A stretch of DNA of 64,000 bases from Psychrobacter sp. M13 (GCF_030718935.1 NZ_CP132194.1:186001-250000); one strand, 5' to 3'. Positions 43,050 through 54,080 are shown, counted from the stretch's first letter. Numbers and translations: made by a program. Notes: generated by a model from the letters alone, not told the origin.

Positions 43050-43286
43050 TGTTATTATCCTAAGTACAAAATTTAGTGAGTTAAAATTTTTTAGAGTTAT
43101 TTTATAGACCCAAGAAGAGTACCACAAAAAAGCTAACCGTAAAAAACTCTGACGCTAAGCATTAGATAGTGTTAAACCAGCATTTTGCAAGCGTAGGCAT
43201 TGGTTGCACATTAGTCAAAAACAGCGACATACGGTACAATGAATGAGTAATCGCAAATCTAATCTATAATAATTAAAGAGATGGCT

Positions 43287-43640
43287 ATGAGCTTACCTAA
43301 TTGTCCAAAATGCGACGCTGAATATACCTATGAAGATGGGTCACTGCTGATATGTCCAATGTGTGCTCATGAGTGGACAGCAGCAGAAACAGAAGTTGCC
43401 GAGAGCGCTGAGCAAGATGCGGTGATTCGCGATGCTGTTGGCAATGAGCTACAAGACGGCGATGCTGTTACCGTAATCAAAGACTTAAAAGTAAAAGGAT
43501 CATCAATAGTCATAAAAGTCGGTAGCAAGGCTAAAAGTATTCGCCTACTACCTGATGCCACCGACGGTCACGATATCGACTGTAAGGTTGAAGGTCATGG
43601 CCCAATGAAACTTAAGTCGTCAGTGGTCAAAAAGGCTTAA
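43287..43640 (+). CDS. yjdM: PhnA/YjdM zinc-ribbon protein
   Basis: This 117-residue protein matches E. coli YjdM (PhnA). An N-terminal zinc ribbon with Cys-Pro-x-Cys pairs ([14 protein letters not shown] and ICPMCAHEW) precedes a compact barrel with [16 protein letters not shown] and [13 protein letters not shown]. Despite the name it is not needed for phosphonate use; the function is unclear. An earlier in-frame ATG at 43281 has no spacing to the AAAGAG ribosome site, whereas 43287 has six bases, and the family starts MSLPxCPKC. It is a single gene. Confidence 0.93.
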   Translation: MSLPNCPKCDAEYTYEDGSLLICPMCAHEWTAAETEVAESAEQDAVIRDAVGNELQDGDAVTVIKDLKVKGSSIVIKVGSKAKSIRLLPDATDGHDIDCKVEGHGPMKLKSSVVKKA

Positions 43641-43681
43641 CGTCATTTAAAGCTTTGGTTAAAACTTTGTTAGATGAGCGC

Positions 43682-44092
43682 TTAGCCAGTTATCTTACCT
43701 AGTTTAATAAGCCGTGAAGTGATTGAGCCTTTGGTACGTTGATGCTGCTCAACTAAAGTAGCAACAGAGCTGCCAGTGTCAAAACCATCTGCTAGTTGCT
43801 GATCTTCTGCATCTGTCCAAGGATTCCCTGCATTGGCAGGCAAGTTGGCTTTACGCGCATCGTATCTGATACGACTCTCAAGCGCAGGTATAGTCGCTTG
43901 CAAAGCGCGTTGAATGTCACTATTTAGACATAAGCTATTATCAGGCAATGGCTCATCTGATAGAGGATTGATACCGTCAATGAGCGTTTGAATGATAGTC
44001 ATAGCTTCTTCGGTTTTCATTGGAGCGAGAGCTGAAGCTTCTATAGTGTCGCTGTTTTCAGCTTTATTGCTCGTATTATCTGTCATCATCAT
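43682..44092 (-). CDS. Small Myb/SANT-like DNA-binding-type protein
   Basis: The 136-residue protein is hydrophilic. Residues 1-30 are polar; a helical part contains EEAMTIIQTLIDGINPLSDEPL. The C-terminal ~45 residues (PWTDAEDQQLADGFDTGSSVATLVEQHQRTKGSITSRLIKLGKI) have the W...E..L...F..G.....A....R..G.I..RL..L pattern of a Myb/SANT-like helix-turn-helix. That motif is common as a C-terminal module in bacterial proteins. Function unknown; nucleic-acid binding is plausible. It ends 40 bp from convergent yjdM. Alternative starts are Met2 or Met3. Confidence 0.75.
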   Translation of the reverse strand: MMMTDNTSNKAENSDTIEASALAPMKTEEAMTIIQTLIDGINPLSDEPLPDNSLCLNSDIQRALQATIPALESRIRYDARKANLPANAGNPWTDAEDQQLADGFDTGSSVATLVEQHQRTKGSITSRLIKLGKITG

Positions 44093-44256
44093 TTGCTTAC
44101 TCCGTGATCAACAAAAGTTTATTTGGCTGTTTTACTATAGAACAAATGGCAAGGTATTAGCAAAAATTAATTTCAACACATTCTAAAAGTGGTTGTTTAA
44201 ATTTCAATATTTTTAAAATCCAATGTCAAAAGATAATAAATGAAATAAGGTAAACT

Positions 44257-45570
44257 ATGAGCACTAATATGAGTACTAAAAACGAACAACTTTTCGCCCA
44301 AGCTCGCAAACATATCCCTGGCGGTGTGAACTCGCCCGTTCGCGCCTTTGCTGGGGTTGGTGGTACGCCTGTCTTTATGCATCGTGCTGAAGGCAGTAAG
44401 ATCTATGATACCGAAGACAATGCTTATATCGATTATATCGGCTCTTGGGGGCCGATGATTCTAGGTCATGCGCATCCAAAAGTCATCGATGCGGTCAAAA
44501 AAGCCGCCGAAGATGGCTTAAGCTTTGGCACGCCAACCCCATTTGAGACCACAGTCGCTGATACTATTTGCGACATCGTGCCGAGCGTTGAGATGATCCG
44601 TATGACCAGCTCAGGTACAGAGGCGACTATGAGTGCCATTCGCCTGGCGCGTGGCTATACAGGTCGTGATAATATCGTCAAATTCGAAGGCTGTTACCAC
44701 GGTCACTCAGATAGCTTATTGGTCAAAGCAGGCTCAGGTATGCTCGATATCGGCGAGCCAACTTCTAAAGGCGTGCCAGCGGACTTTGCTAAGCATACGA
44801 TTACTCTTCCCTTTAATAATCCGCAAGCGATCAAAGACTGTTTTGAGAAGTGGGGCGAGACCATCGCCTGTGTGATTGTTGAGCCTATCGCCGGTAACAT
44901 GAACATGATCATCCCTGAGCAAGCGTTCCATGATACTTTGCGTGAGCAGTGTACTGAGCATGGCGCGGTGCTAATATTTGATGAAGTCATGACGGGCTTT
45001 CGCGTTGGACTTGGTGGCGCGCAGGCGCATTTTAATATTCAGCCCGATGTGACTTGTTTCGGTAAAATCATTGGTGCAGGTTTGCCTGTTGGCGCGTTCG
45101 GCGGCAAACGCGAGATTATGGAGTGTATCGCGCCGATGGGCGGCGTTTACCAAGCAGGTACGTTATCAGGTAATCCGCTTGCTATGCGAGCAGGTATCGC
45201 GATGTTTGAAGACTTAACGGTTGATGGCTTCTATGATGAGCTATCAGCGAAAGTGGCGTATTTAGTCGATGGTATTCAGGAGGCTGCCGATAAGCATGGC
45301 ATCAATATGCGTACTAACAAGCTTGGCGGGATGTTTGGTATGTTCTTCGTCAAAGATAATGATACCGCGACGCCGGCGAATTTTGATGACGTGACTGAAT
45401 GCGATATGGAAGCCTTTAATACTTTCTTCCATGGCATGCTTGATCGTGGCATTTATCTAGCACCGTCGGCTTATGAAGCAGGCTTTATGTCGATTAAGCA
45501 TAGCGATGCAGATTTAGACGCATCGGTTAAAGCCGCTGATGAGATCTTTGCTGAGATGGCAAAGGCTTAA
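44257..45570 (+). CDS. hemL: Glutamate-1-semialdehyde 2,1-aminomutase HemL
   Basis: HemL makes 5-aminolevulinate from glutamate-1-semialdehyde in C5 haem synthesis. The 437-residue PLP enzyme shows [52 protein letters not shown] and the Schiff-base Lys270 in [17 protein letters not shown]. Met5 is an alternative start. It is monocistronic with a terminator shared with a convergent gene. Confidence 0.96.
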   Translation: MSTNMSTKNEQLFAQARKHIPGGVNSPVRAFAGVGGTPVFMHRAEGSKIYDTEDNAYIDYIGSWGPMILGHAHPKVIDAVKKAAEDGLSFGTPTPFETTVADTICDIVPSVEMIRMTSSGTEATMSAIRLARGYTGRDNIVKFEGCYHGHSDSLLVKAGSGMLDIGEPTSKGVPADFAKHTITLPFNNPQAIKDCFEKWGETIACVIVEPIAGNMNMIIPEQAFHDTLREQCTEHGAVLIFDEVMTGFRVGLGGAQAHFNIQPDVTCFGKIIGAGLPVGAFGGKREIMECIAPMGGVYQAGTLSGNPLAMRAGIAMFEDLTVDGFYDELSAKVAYLVDGIQEAADKHGINMRTNKLGGMFGMFFVKDNDTATPANFDDVTECDMEAFNTFFHGMLDRGIYLAPSAYEAGFMSIKHSDADLDASVKAADEIFAEMAKA

Positions 45571-45614
45571 AGGAAGTTTTGATGCTTTAAGCAAAAATAG
45601 GTTCATTCCAAACG

Positions 45615-45646
45615 AAACCAGCATAAATAATTTTGCTGGTTTTTTT
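45615..45646. terminator. Intrinsic terminator after hemL
   Basis: AAACCAGCA / TGCTGGTTT followed by TTTT, with a ten-base AT-rich loop. Confidence 0.75.
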
Positions 45647-45710
45647 ATGCAAATTTTTATTAAAGTCTTTGTACCCTACGCAACATTCAATTTATGTAAA
45701 TAACAACAAT

Positions 45711-46133
45711 TTATTTCATCTTAATCTTATCAAACTTAGTATCTTTTAAGCTCAGCTTGCCACGTAGTACATCGCCATACATACGAAAGTCACTAGCGAA
45801 GCTTTTCAAAGGAAACTTAAACGAAGCAGGTTTGTTTTTCTCAAAGAAAAAATGCCCAACCCACGCACAAGCATAGCCTGCTGCGATACCTTTTAATACA
45901 GGTCTAAAAGAGCGATTTTTTATAGACTTCGCCAGTCCCAATAAGCCAAAGCTACTGCCTGCAAAATGCAAGCGACGACAGGCCATATTTTGGTGCTCTG
46001 CTAAATAAAAATCATAAAATTTTTGTGGAGCAGGTGTATTCGTGGCTATAAGATCAGCGTTAGCCTCTTGAGCAACGTCGCTATCAGATTGAGTTCTGGT
46101 CTTAATATTGGTCTTAGCCGTTCGATTAGTCAT
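45711..46133 (-). CDS. Mpo1-like (DUF962) protein
   Basis: The 140-residue protein carries the DUF962/Mpo1 signature: FYDFYLAEHQNMACRRLHFAGSS (His and Asn/Arg-Leu-His pattern) and AAGYACAWVGHFFFEKNKPASFKFPLKSFASDFRMY. Yeast Mpo1 is an iron-dependent dioxygenase in fatty-acid alpha-oxidation, and the histidines here correspond to its metal-site region. Bacterial function is unproved. It has one or two short hydrophobic segments (residues ~75-95), so it may be membrane-associated. The first ~35 residues are polar and variable. Confidence 0.8.
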   Translation of the reverse strand: MTNRTAKTNIKTRTQSDSDVAQEANADLIATNTPAPQKFYDFYLAEHQNMACRRLHFAGSSFGLLGLAKSIKNRSFRPVLKGIAAGYACAWVGHFFFEKNKPASFKFPLKSFASDFRMYGDVLRGKLSLKDTKFDKIKMK

Positions 46134-46454
46134 AATAGCATCCTTTGCTAAAAAATCATTTGATATAAATAGAATATAGATTACGTCTAACTTAATAAAG
46201 TCCTACTGTAAAATTATTTGAACAGTCGCTAAGTTATTGTTATTTATAATATATTGGGTCAACTAAATGTAGCAAACCATGTGATATAACACAAGCATTT
46301 ACTAGAGACTCAGCGTGATATAAGCGCAGTTTATTGGTGAGCGACAGCGCCTTGATTATCAATGCCTTGTCAGGGTATGGCATAAATGCTTTAATGACAA
46401 AACGTGTCGTTATTCGCCAAACTTCATCCATCATATAGGGTAACATTTTTTCTT
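46134..46454. other. Intergenic region upstream of ppx
   Basis: The 321-bp AT-rich spacer lies between divergent genes. A 68-codon minus-strand frame (46240-46446) exists but has no ribosome site or recognisable product, so I treat it as non-coding. No Pho box was found despite the polyphosphate role of ppx. Confidence 0.4.
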
Positions 46455-47999
46455 ATGCTCAAAACCCAGTTTACGAATCCAGCGCTTGCTAATGACGAGC
46501 TTATAGCCGCTATCGATATCGGTTCTAACAGCTTTCATTTAGCGATTGCACGCCTTGATCATGGTGAAGTCAGAAAAGTAGTGTCTTTGTCCGAAAAAGT
46601 GCAGCTAGCAGCAGGGTTGAACGAGCAAAATATTTTAAGTGCCGCCGCTGAGCGCCGTGGCCTTGATTGTCTAAGCCGCTTTGTTGCGCGCCTAGATTCG
46701 GTGCCAGCGGACCGGGTGCGTATTGTCGCCACCAACGCCTTGCGTCAAGCCAAAAATGCGGATGACTTTATCCAGCGCGCTAATGAGATACTCCCTAAGC
46801 CTATCGAGATTATCGCAGGACGCGAAGAAGCACGTTTAATTCATTTAGGCGTCTCTCATACCAATGCCAGTAGTGATAAGCGCTTAGTGATAGATATCGG
46901 AGGCGGTTCAACAGAGTTTATCATCGGTAAAGGCTTTGATCCGTTATTGACCGAAAGCTTACAGATGGGCTGTGTGGCATTTACCAAAAAATTCTTTGCA
47001 GATGGCGCAATCACCGATAAGGCTTTTAATGCCGCTATTGCTGCTGCGCGCAAAGAGGTCTTAGCCATCAATGGTCAGTATCAAAAAACAGGCTGGAATA
47101 GTGTTATCGGCTCTAGTGGTACTATCAAGGCGGTACGTAATGTGCTGGTCTCCAAAGGCTGGTCTGATGAGCAAGAGCGCATCACGTATAAAGGCGTCAA
47201 AAAATTAGAGAAACTCCTAATAAGCCTAGGCGATGTCAAAGATATCGAGCTTGAAGGAGTGAAAGAGCATCGTAAAGCGGTGTTCCCAGCTGGTGTTGCC
47301 GTATTACGTGCGACTATGAAAGTATTAGGTATTAGTACGATTGCCTACTCTGATGGAGCGCTACGTGAAGGCGTGATGTATGACATGCTCGGACGCTTTG
47401 CCAGTGAAGATGTCCGTGATCGTAGTGTGCTATCGCTGATCAAACGCTATTCAGTGGATAAAAAACAAGCTCGCCAAGTGGTCAGAACCAGCCGTTATTT
47501 ATTTAAACAAGTCAAAAACAATTTGCATTTAACCAGTGATGATAGTGATTTGTTACGCCGTGCTGCCTACTTACACGAGATAGGCTTGGCCATCAGTCAT
47601 AGTAACTATCATAAGCACAGCGCTTATTTATTAGAGAACTCTGATATTCCTGGATTCTCACAAGTCGATCAAAAGCGCATGGCGCAGCTAGTATTATCGC
47701 ATCGGCGCAAACTCAAAGCCGATATGCTTGAGCAAACTTGCCTTATTGGCGGTGATCAGCTGATTTATTTATGTCTTTTGCTCAGACTTGCGGTTCTTGC
47801 CCATCATAGCCGTAGTGAATATGATCTGCCGAGTATGGAGCTGCTCATTACTGAGCCTAACTGCTGGCAAATCACCGTTAGCACTGAAAAAAAGCATTAT
47901 GCTTTTTTATATTCAGATTTATATGCTGATATCGAACAGTTTGCAAAATGGGGTATTAAGTTAAGTGTCGTTGAAGCCAAAGTTAAAGCGGAAGCTTGA
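46455..47999 (+). CDS. ppx: Exopolyphosphatase Ppx/GppA
   Basis: Ppx removes terminal phosphates from polyphosphate; GppA acts on pppGpp. From the ATG at 46455 the protein is 514 residues, as for E. coli Ppx (513). The sugar-kinase/actin-like domain shows AIDIGSNSFHLAIARL, VATNALRQAKN, IAGREEARLIHLGV, DIGGGSTEFIIG and IGSSGTIKA. A C-terminal HD-like helical domain follows (LHEIGLAISHSNYHKHSAYLLEN). The frame extends upstream to a GTG at 46404, adding 17 residues that do not fit the family. The Ppx/GppA choice rests on the long C-terminal domain. It is not linked to ppk here. Confidence 0.92.
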   Translation: MLKTQFTNPALANDELIAAIDIGSNSFHLAIARLDHGEVRKVVSLSEKVQLAAGLNEQNILSAAAERRGLDCLSRFVARLDSVPADRVRIVATNALRQAKNADDFIQRANEILPKPIEIIAGREEARLIHLGVSHTNASSDKRLVIDIGGGSTEFIIGKGFDPLLTESLQMGCVAFTKKFFADGAITDKAFNAAIAAARKEVLAINGQYQKTGWNSVIGSSGTIKAVRNVLVSKGWSDEQERITYKGVKKLEKLLISLGDVKDIELEGVKEHRKAVFPAGVAVLRATMKVLGISTIAYSDGALREGVMYDMLGRFASEDVRDRSVLSLIKRYSVDKKQARQVVRTSRYLFKQVKNNLHLTSDDSDLLRRAAYLHEIGLAISHSNYHKHSAYLLENSDIPGFSQVDQKRMAQLVLSHRRKLKADMLEQTCLIGGDQLIYLCLLLRLAVLAHHSRSEYDLPSMELLITEPNCWQITVSTEKKHYAFLYSDLYADIEQFAKWGIKLSVVEAKVKAEA

Positions 48000-48262
48000 T
48001 AGTTATGGTGAAACGCTAATTATTAACCTACTAAACGCCAACTATTAATATGTTAAACCACAAAGTAATAGTCGTTAAAATAGTCAGCTATAAAATAATC
48101 TAATTGATAACAAGCGCTAACTCAACTGTGCTACTATGCTTTTATTGAGTTTACATTTGTACTGCCGTGTGGTTTTTAAAGTGCTTTTATAAAAGTAAGG
48201 GCTAACGGCAACGAATAAATACTATATGCAGCCTTATATAAAACGACAAAAAGGATAAGTCT

Positions 48263-49066
48263 ATGAGCACCGTTTGGGAAAGCGTTCAGCTGGCACGACA
48301 TGCCAAGCGTCCATTATTTATGGATTATGTGAATCAGCTATTTACTGAGTTTGATACGTTGCACGGTGATCGTGCCTTTGCCGATGACAAAGCAATCATT
48401 GGCGGCTTAGCTCGTTTGGATGGTAAGCCGGTGATGGTTATCGGTCAACACCGTGGGCGTAGTACCCGTGAACGTCTTGAGCATAACTTTGGTATGGCCA
48501 ATCCTGAGGGTTATCGTAAGGTGATTCGTTTAGTCAAGATGGCTGAGCGCTTTAACGTGCCAGTGATGACCTTTGTTGATACTCAAGGTGCCTATCCTGG
48601 TATTGGTGCTGAGGAGCGCGGTCAAGCGCAAGCAATCGCTGAGAGCATTGCCGTATTCTCAAGCTTAAGAGTGCCTATTATTGTGACCGTAGTCGGCGAG
48701 GGCGGCTCAGGTGGTGCGTTGGCTATTGGCGTCGGTGACAAGGTTAATATGCTCCAAAACAGCATCTATTCGGTCATCTCTCCTGAAGGCTGTGCGGCTA
48801 TTCTTTGGAAGACGGCTGAAAAAGCACAAGATGCTAGTGAAGCATTAAAGCTAAACGCTATTAACTTGTATCAGCTAGGTATTATTGATGCGGTTATTGA
48901 CGAAGGTGAGGGTGCACATTTGCAGCCACAACCTGTGATGAGTGCTTTAAAGAAATTATTATTAGAGCAATTAGATGAGCTACAAGCTATGGATGCTGAC
49001 GCGCTTACTGAGCTACGCTATGAGAAGCTAAAAGCCTTTAACTCGGAAACTATGTTACCTGCTTAG
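48263..49066 (+). CDS. accA: Acetyl-CoA carboxylase carboxyltransferase alpha subunit AccA
   Basis: AccA, with AccD, transfers the carboxyl group from biotin to acetyl-CoA, making malonyl-CoA for fatty-acid synthesis. Core motifs are [50 protein letters not shown] and [22 protein letters not shown]. The protein is 267 residues, against 319 in E. coli, because it lacks the N-terminal helical extension. The short form is normal in Moraxellaceae, and an AAGGA site before the ATG supports this start. A strong terminator follows; tilS is next, as in other gammaproteobacteria. Confidence 0.95.
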   Translation: MSTVWESVQLARHAKRPLFMDYVNQLFTEFDTLHGDRAFADDKAIIGGLARLDGKPVMVIGQHRGRSTRERLEHNFGMANPEGYRKVIRLVKMAERFNVPVMTFVDTQGAYPGIGAEERGQAQAIAESIAVFSSLRVPIIVTVVGEGGSGGALAIGVGDKVNMLQNSIYSVISPEGCAAILWKTAEKAQDASEALKLNAINLYQLGIIDAVIDEGEGAHLQPQPVMSALKKLLLEQLDELQAMDADALTELRYEKLKAFNSETMLPA

Positions 49067-49085
49067 TCGCTAATGATTACTTGCA

Positions 49086-49127
49086 CTCACAAAAAGCGTA
49101 CTACTTGATAGTGCGTTTTTTTGTGAG
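49086..49127 (+). terminator. Intrinsic terminator after accA
   Basis: Arms CTCACAAAAAGCGTACTA and TAGTGCGTTTTTTTGTGAG form a nearly perfect hairpin with T runs. Confidence 0.8.
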
Positions 49128-49179
49128 CGTTGTTTAGTTTATAATTCTGCACAAAGTACAGTATCAAATAAGGCTAAAT

Positions 49180-50757
49180 ATGAATAGTACTGCCATAAAG
49201 CCATATCCTATTGAGCCAATCACTATCCACGCGCATATGGATCAAACGCTTGCAAAGTCATTGTTAGCCAGTGCTAGTGAGTATAGTGAAAATTTACGAG
49301 GTCGCCGTATTTGGCTGGCCTGTAGCGGTGGGCGCGATTCTCTCGCTTTAGCGGCACTATGTGTGCAGCTCTATCAGCAAGGTAAGCTGAGTTTTTTGCC
49401 ACAGCTGTTGCACGTTGATCATAACCTACAAGCCGATAGTCAGCTTTGGGCAGCGCATGTCGCAGGTTGGGCGCAAGCTCAGCAGCTATCTTGTACTATT
49501 TTGCAAGCAGAGGTAAAAGGTGGTGATGAGCAAGCGGCGCGAAAAGCACGTTATCAAGCAATGCTAGCCCATATCAATCAAGGCGATGTATTGTTATTAG
49601 CTCACCACGGCGATGACCAAGCTGAAACTATGCTGATGCGACTTATGCAAGGGGCTGGCGTCAAGGGCCTAGCCGCTATGCAAGCATGGCGTGAGCAATC
49701 GCAGGGCGCGCGACACAATGTACTGTGGCGACCTTGGCTGACAGTGCGTCGTACTACTATCAGCCGCTATGCTGAGCAATTACAGCTACCTTATATCGAT
49801 GATCCGACCAATGAGGACGGGGATAATGTCCGCAGCCGTCTGCGCCGAAATGTCATGCCGCAACTCACGAATTATAATTCGAACGTCATAGAAAATATAG
49901 CTCGTAGTGCCCAACTACTTAGCGATGCGGCAGCGACCGTTGAATCGCAAGCCATGCAAGACTGGCAACAGACAGGTATCGAGGCATTAAGCTTAGCACC
50001 TGCTCAGCGCGTACTAGCTATCGATAAGTTAGCTGTTTTGCCTCGTTATCGACAGCGCCAACTGCTTCATTTTTGGCTAGCGCAAGATGAGCCACTACCG
50101 CCTACTAAGCAGTTGATTGATGAAGTAATGCTGTTAATTCAACGCCAAGATAATAATCATCAAACCCAGCTGGAATGGTATGCACAAAACCAGCGTTACA
50201 GTATTCGCCGCTACCGTGAGCAGCTGTATCGACTTAGCCAATCATGGCTTGACTGGCTAAGCGTAGCACCAGCTGCGCAGACCCAGCTTGTTTCTATGGA
50301 TCAGGACACTGTCACTATAGATTTGCTTAAAGATGGCTGTATGCAAGATAAGCGCTATAGTTGGCAGCTGTCGTTGTCGTTAAGTGAGCTGGCATCAAGT
50401 GAGTTGGCATCAAGTGAGCTGGCATCAAGTGAGCTGGCATCGCTCCTATTAACGAAGAAGAATGAGTTAATCATAAAAGTTACAGCACTGACTCGCCAAC
50501 AAAAGCTAAAAACTCAGTTGGCAGGACAGGCGCAGTCTGGCAAAAAACTCTACCAAACTCTAGGTGTGCCCCTTTGGTTACGCGAGAGTTTAGCCGTGAT
50601 GAGCGTGATAACAACTGACTCTGAAACGACTATTGAGTTGCCGCTACTATTAATTTCCCCTTTTGATAGTTGGATGCTAGATACAGGCTCAGGTTTTAAT
50701 ACCCAAAAATTTGATTTGAAAACAGTGATTAACAATAATCTGTATTTGAACAATTAG
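49180..50757 (+). CDS. tilS: tRNA(Ile)-lysidine synthetase TilS
   Basis: TilS converts C34 of tRNA-Ile(CAU) to lysidine with ATP and lysine, so that AUA is read as isoleucine. The 525-residue protein has the PP-loop SGGRDSLALAAL at ~48-59, LHVDHNLQADS, LLAHHGDDQAETMLMRLMQGAGVKGLAAM and PYIDDPTNEDGDNVRSRLRRNVMP. The C-terminal substrate-binding domains follow. It is longer than E. coli TilS (432). A Ser-Glu-Leu-Ala repeat at residues ~403-422, encoded by a 15-bp tandem repeat, sits between the two halves. Confidence 0.94.
   Translation: MNSTAIKPYPIEPITIHAHMDQTLAKSLLASASEYSENLRGRRIWLACSGGRDSLALAALCVQLYQQGKLSFLPQLLHVDHNLQADSQLWAAHVAGWAQAQQLSCTILQAEVKGGDEQAARKARYQAMLAHINQGDVLLLAHHGDDQAETMLMRLMQGAGVKGLAAMQAWREQSQGARHNVLWRPWLTVRRTTISRYAEQLQLPYIDDPTNEDGDNVRSRLRRNVMPQLTNYNSNVIENIARSAQLLSDAAATVESQAMQDWQQTGIEALSLAPAQRVLAIDKLAVLPRYRQRQLLHFWLAQDEPLPPTKQLIDEVMLLIQRQDNNHQTQLEWYAQNQRYSIRRYREQLYRLSQSWLDWLSVAPAAQTQLVSMDQDTVTIDLLKDGCMQDKRYSWQLSLSLSELASSELASSELASSELASLLLTKKNELIIKVTALTRQQKLKTQLAGQAQSGKKLYQTLGVPLWLRESLAVMSVITTDSETTIELPLLLISPFDSWMLDTGSGFNTQKFDLKTVINNNLYLNN
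50386..50445 (+). repeat. Four 15-bp tandem repeats inside tilS
   Basis: Units of GAGCTGGCATCAAGT at 50386, 50401 (one change), 50416 and 50431 (last five bases diverged) encode Glu-Leu-Ala-Ser-Ser repeats in frame. Confidence 0.9.
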
Positions 50758-51057
50758 CAGTGCTTAACGTCGCTGTTTTTCTGAATGCTTTAAGCTGGGA
50801 TGCTAGATGTTTTAAGCGGTTTAATCAGAGCTTTATCGTTGATAGTAGTATTTGTCGTCACTAATTTATCAAACGGCCTTAAGGGCAGTATGCTAAACTA
50901 GCTGGCATTTTATAAGTGATTATCTTAGAATTTTAGCCAGAGATGGCTTAGATTTGCCCTTGTATATTTTTAATCGTTGCCGCTATGCCAATGTCGCCAT
51001 TGTCTTAGTATCGTCAGGGTGGACCTCGTCAAGTGCAGTGATCGTTAGGAGAGTACT
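50758..51057. other. Intergenic region between tilS and proC
   Basis: 300 bp without a gene. yggS, commonly upstream of proC, is not here. A strong ribosome site AGGAGAG precedes proC. No clear terminator or RNA was seen. Confidence 0.4.
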
Positions 51058-51933
51058 ATGTCAGCACAAAATAATAATGCAAATAATCAATTGAACAGTC
51101 AATTAAAGAATAAAAAAATAAGCTTTATCGGTGGCGGTAATATGGCGCAGGCCTTGATTAGTGGTCTGATAGGCTGTGGTACTGACCCTAAAATGATTAC
51201 TGTATCAGCGCCCAGTGCCGAGACTCGCGAGCAGTACGCTAGCCAAAATATGAATACCATTGATGCTAGCACTGAGCCAAAAGCGGCGGTTATTGATGCT
51301 GATGTGGTGGTGCTAGCAGTCAAGCCGCAAATGATGCAGAAAGTGGTCAGTGAGTTTGCCGATGCCCTGGATAACCAATTAGTTATCTCAGTAGCTGCTG
51401 GCCTGTCAACTGAGCTGTTATCTGAGATGCTAGGCGGCTACAGTAATATCGTACGCGCGATGCCAAACACACCATCGAAGATACAGATGGGCGCAACAGG
51501 ACTTTATGCTACTGATAATATTAATGATCAGCAAAAGCAGCTTGCGACCGCAGTGATGCAAGCCTCAGGCCTTGTGATGTGGGTCGATAAAGAGGAGCAA
51601 ATGCATGCGGTTACCGCTGTGGCTGGTTCTGCGCCCGCTTATATCTTCTACTTTATTGAGTCGATGGTCGATGGTGCTATTGCTTTAGGATTAGATCAAG
51701 AGCAAGCGTCAGCACTAGCGATGCAAACAGTACTTGGCACGGCGACTATGGCTCGAGGTAGTGAAGATAGTCCAAGTGAGCTACGTCGTAAAGTCACTTC
51801 TCACAAAGGCGCCACTCAAGCAGCTATCGAATCGATGCAGGCGAATGAAGTAGGCCGCCAAATCAGTGAGGCTATGCAAGCTTGTTACGATCGCAGTAAA
51901 GCGCTTGGCGAAGAGATGAAGAGTGATAAGTAA
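51058..51933 (+). CDS. proC: Pyrroline-5-carboxylate reductase ProC
   Basis: ProC reduces pyrroline-5-carboxylate to proline with NAD(P)H. The 291-residue protein has the Rossmann motif ISFIGGGNMAQALISGL at ~20-36, VVLAVKPQMM, VRAMPNTPSKIQMGATGLYA and the C-terminal AVAGSAPAYIFYFIESMVDGAI with KVTSHKGATQAAIESM. A ~15-residue Asn/Gln-rich N-terminus precedes the fold. The strong ribosome site at 51049-51055 supports this ATG. It is followed 96 bp later by yggT, a conserved proC-yggT order. Confidence 0.95.
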   Translation: MSAQNNNANNQLNSQLKNKKISFIGGGNMAQALISGLIGCGTDPKMITVSAPSAETREQYASQNMNTIDASTEPKAAVIDADVVVLAVKPQMMQKVVSEFADALDNQLVISVAAGLSTELLSEMLGGYSNIVRAMPNTPSKIQMGATGLYATDNINDQQKQLATAVMQASGLVMWVDKEEQMHAVTAVAGSAPAYIFYFIESMVDGAIALGLDQEQASALAMQTVLGTATMARGSEDSPSELRRKVTSHKGATQAAIESMQANEVGRQISEAMQACYDRSKALGEEMKSDK

Positions 51934-52029
51934 TAACGAGTAGTTAGTAAAGCAGGAATAAAGGCCACGTTGTAGCCACTAACATTTATTAAGCTAAATT
52001 TTTATTACAAGCAAACTGAGTAGCGCTTC

Positions 52030-52599
52030 ATGAACGATTTTCTATTACAAGTTTTCGACTTAGTCACCACTTTTGCGATGCTGCTAGTGTTCATACGCTT
52101 TATGTTGCAGTTCGCCGATATGGATGCCAGCGAGCCTTTGATTGCGCCCGCTTATAAAGCGACTCATATCGTTGATGTGTTCGGTCGCATTTTCCCAACA
52201 GTGGGCAATGGACGTATCAGTATTGCCGCTATCGTACTGATGTTTTTGATTCGTCTGATTGATATCTCTGGCAAGGCGGCATTGGCTAACAAAGGTATTG
52301 CGCCGATACCACTGTTCTTTCAAGGGTCCCTAAGCTTGATTTTGGACTTTTTGCGGATGTGTCGTTACTTAGTCATCGGCTCCATTATCGTCAGTTGGAT
52401 TGTGGTGTTTACTCAATCCCAGCATCCTATCATTGGTATCATCATGCGCTTAGCGGAGCCAATTTTAGAACCGTTTCGTCGTATTATGCCAAATTTGGGT
52501 ATGCTTGATTTGTCGCCAATTGCCGCTTTTTTCGCGTTTTATTTGATCGAGATCATGGTCGGTGCGGTTGCTAATAGCTTAATGCCAATGCTGGGGTAA
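52030..52599 (+). CDS. yggT: YggT-family membrane protein
   Basis: The 189-residue inner-membrane protein contains two YggT repeats. Each has a pair of hydrophobic segments with the motif FLRxxxxxIxxPxLxPFRRI; the second copy here is IMRLAEPILEPFRRIMPNLGMLDLSPIAAFF. It lies downstream of proC, the usual place. Function is unknown; YggT has been linked to envelope or osmotic stress tolerance in other bacteria. It ends at a terminator. Confidence 0.9.
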   Translation: MNDFLLQVFDLVTTFAMLLVFIRFMLQFADMDASEPLIAPAYKATHIVDVFGRIFPTVGNGRISIAAIVLMFLIRLIDISGKAALANKGIAPIPLFFQGSLSLILDFLRMCRYLVIGSIIVSWIVVFTQSQHPIIGIIMRLAEPILEPFRRIMPNLGMLDLSPIAAFFAFYLIEIMVGAVANSLMPMLG

Positions 52600-52641
52600 T
52601 AATACTAGGTCTTAATTAAAAAGATGATTTTAGTTATTAAT

Positions 52642-52673
52642 AAAAAAGACGCTCTAAATAGGGCGTCTTTTTT
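52642..52673. terminator. Intrinsic terminator after yggT
   Basis: AAAAAAGACGC / GCGTCTTTTTT with a ten-base loop. Confidence 0.85.
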
Positions 52674-52784
52674 ACACTTACTATTAGAGTAATGTCTAAA
52701 ATTCTTTAAATAGAATTTTCTATTATCGCATTCTAGCCACTGGTGCGCATGGCGCACTCTACAAAAGCTAAACTAAAATGATTG

Positions 52785-53612
<828 letters not shown>

Positions 53613-53793
53613 TTAATTATTTTTAATGGTAAATTTTAATTGCTAATGACTATAGCGAGCTTGAGATCAAAAAGCCATAGTAAGTTCTAAAGCAATATAC
53701 ACAATAAGATCTCAATAAACTGACCTTATAAACTTTAGATGCCTAAATAAATCGTTATTATGGCAAAAGCGTCATAAAATTTGCATCCAAGGC

Positions 53794-53821
53794 TTGCAAT
53801 TCATTTTAGCTTTGTTATAAT
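53794..53821 (+). promoter_or_regulatory. Promoter of tRNA-Ser
   Basis: TTGCAA, a 16-bp spacer and a perfect TATAAT lie about 70 bp before the tRNA. Confidence 0.65.
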
Positions 53822-53891
53822 ACTGCCCACGACTAAGACGTATCATTAGCATCGATACTGTATTCTATCTCATAGAAGTCTTATCTCGCTT

Positions 53892-53981
53892 GGTGAAATG
53901 GGTGAGTGGCTGAAACCAGTTCCCTGCTAAGGAACCATACGTTTGCGCGTATCGAGGGTTCGAATCCCTCTTTCACCTCCA
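53892..53981 (+). tRNA. tRNA-Ser (GCU anticodon)
   Basis: The 90-nt sequence folds as a class II tRNA. The acceptor pair is GGTGAAA / TTTCACC, with encoded CCA at 53979-53981. The anticodon loop CTGCTAA has anticodon GCT, reading AGC/AGU. There is a long variable arm (ATACGTTTGCGCGTAT) and a T loop GGTTCGAATCC. Confidence 0.97.
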
Positions 53982-54080
53982 TTTATTCGGTTGTTTATAG
54001 ATTTACAATATAGCTTATTACGGTTAGTTGCTATTAACAGTGTTTGATTAGAAATAATTTTACTTTTACTAATAAAAATA

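Noticed and set aside
46240..46446. 68-codon minus-strand frame upstream of ppx
   Set aside because: No ribosome site, no recognisable product, and it overlaps the probable ppx promoter and start region.
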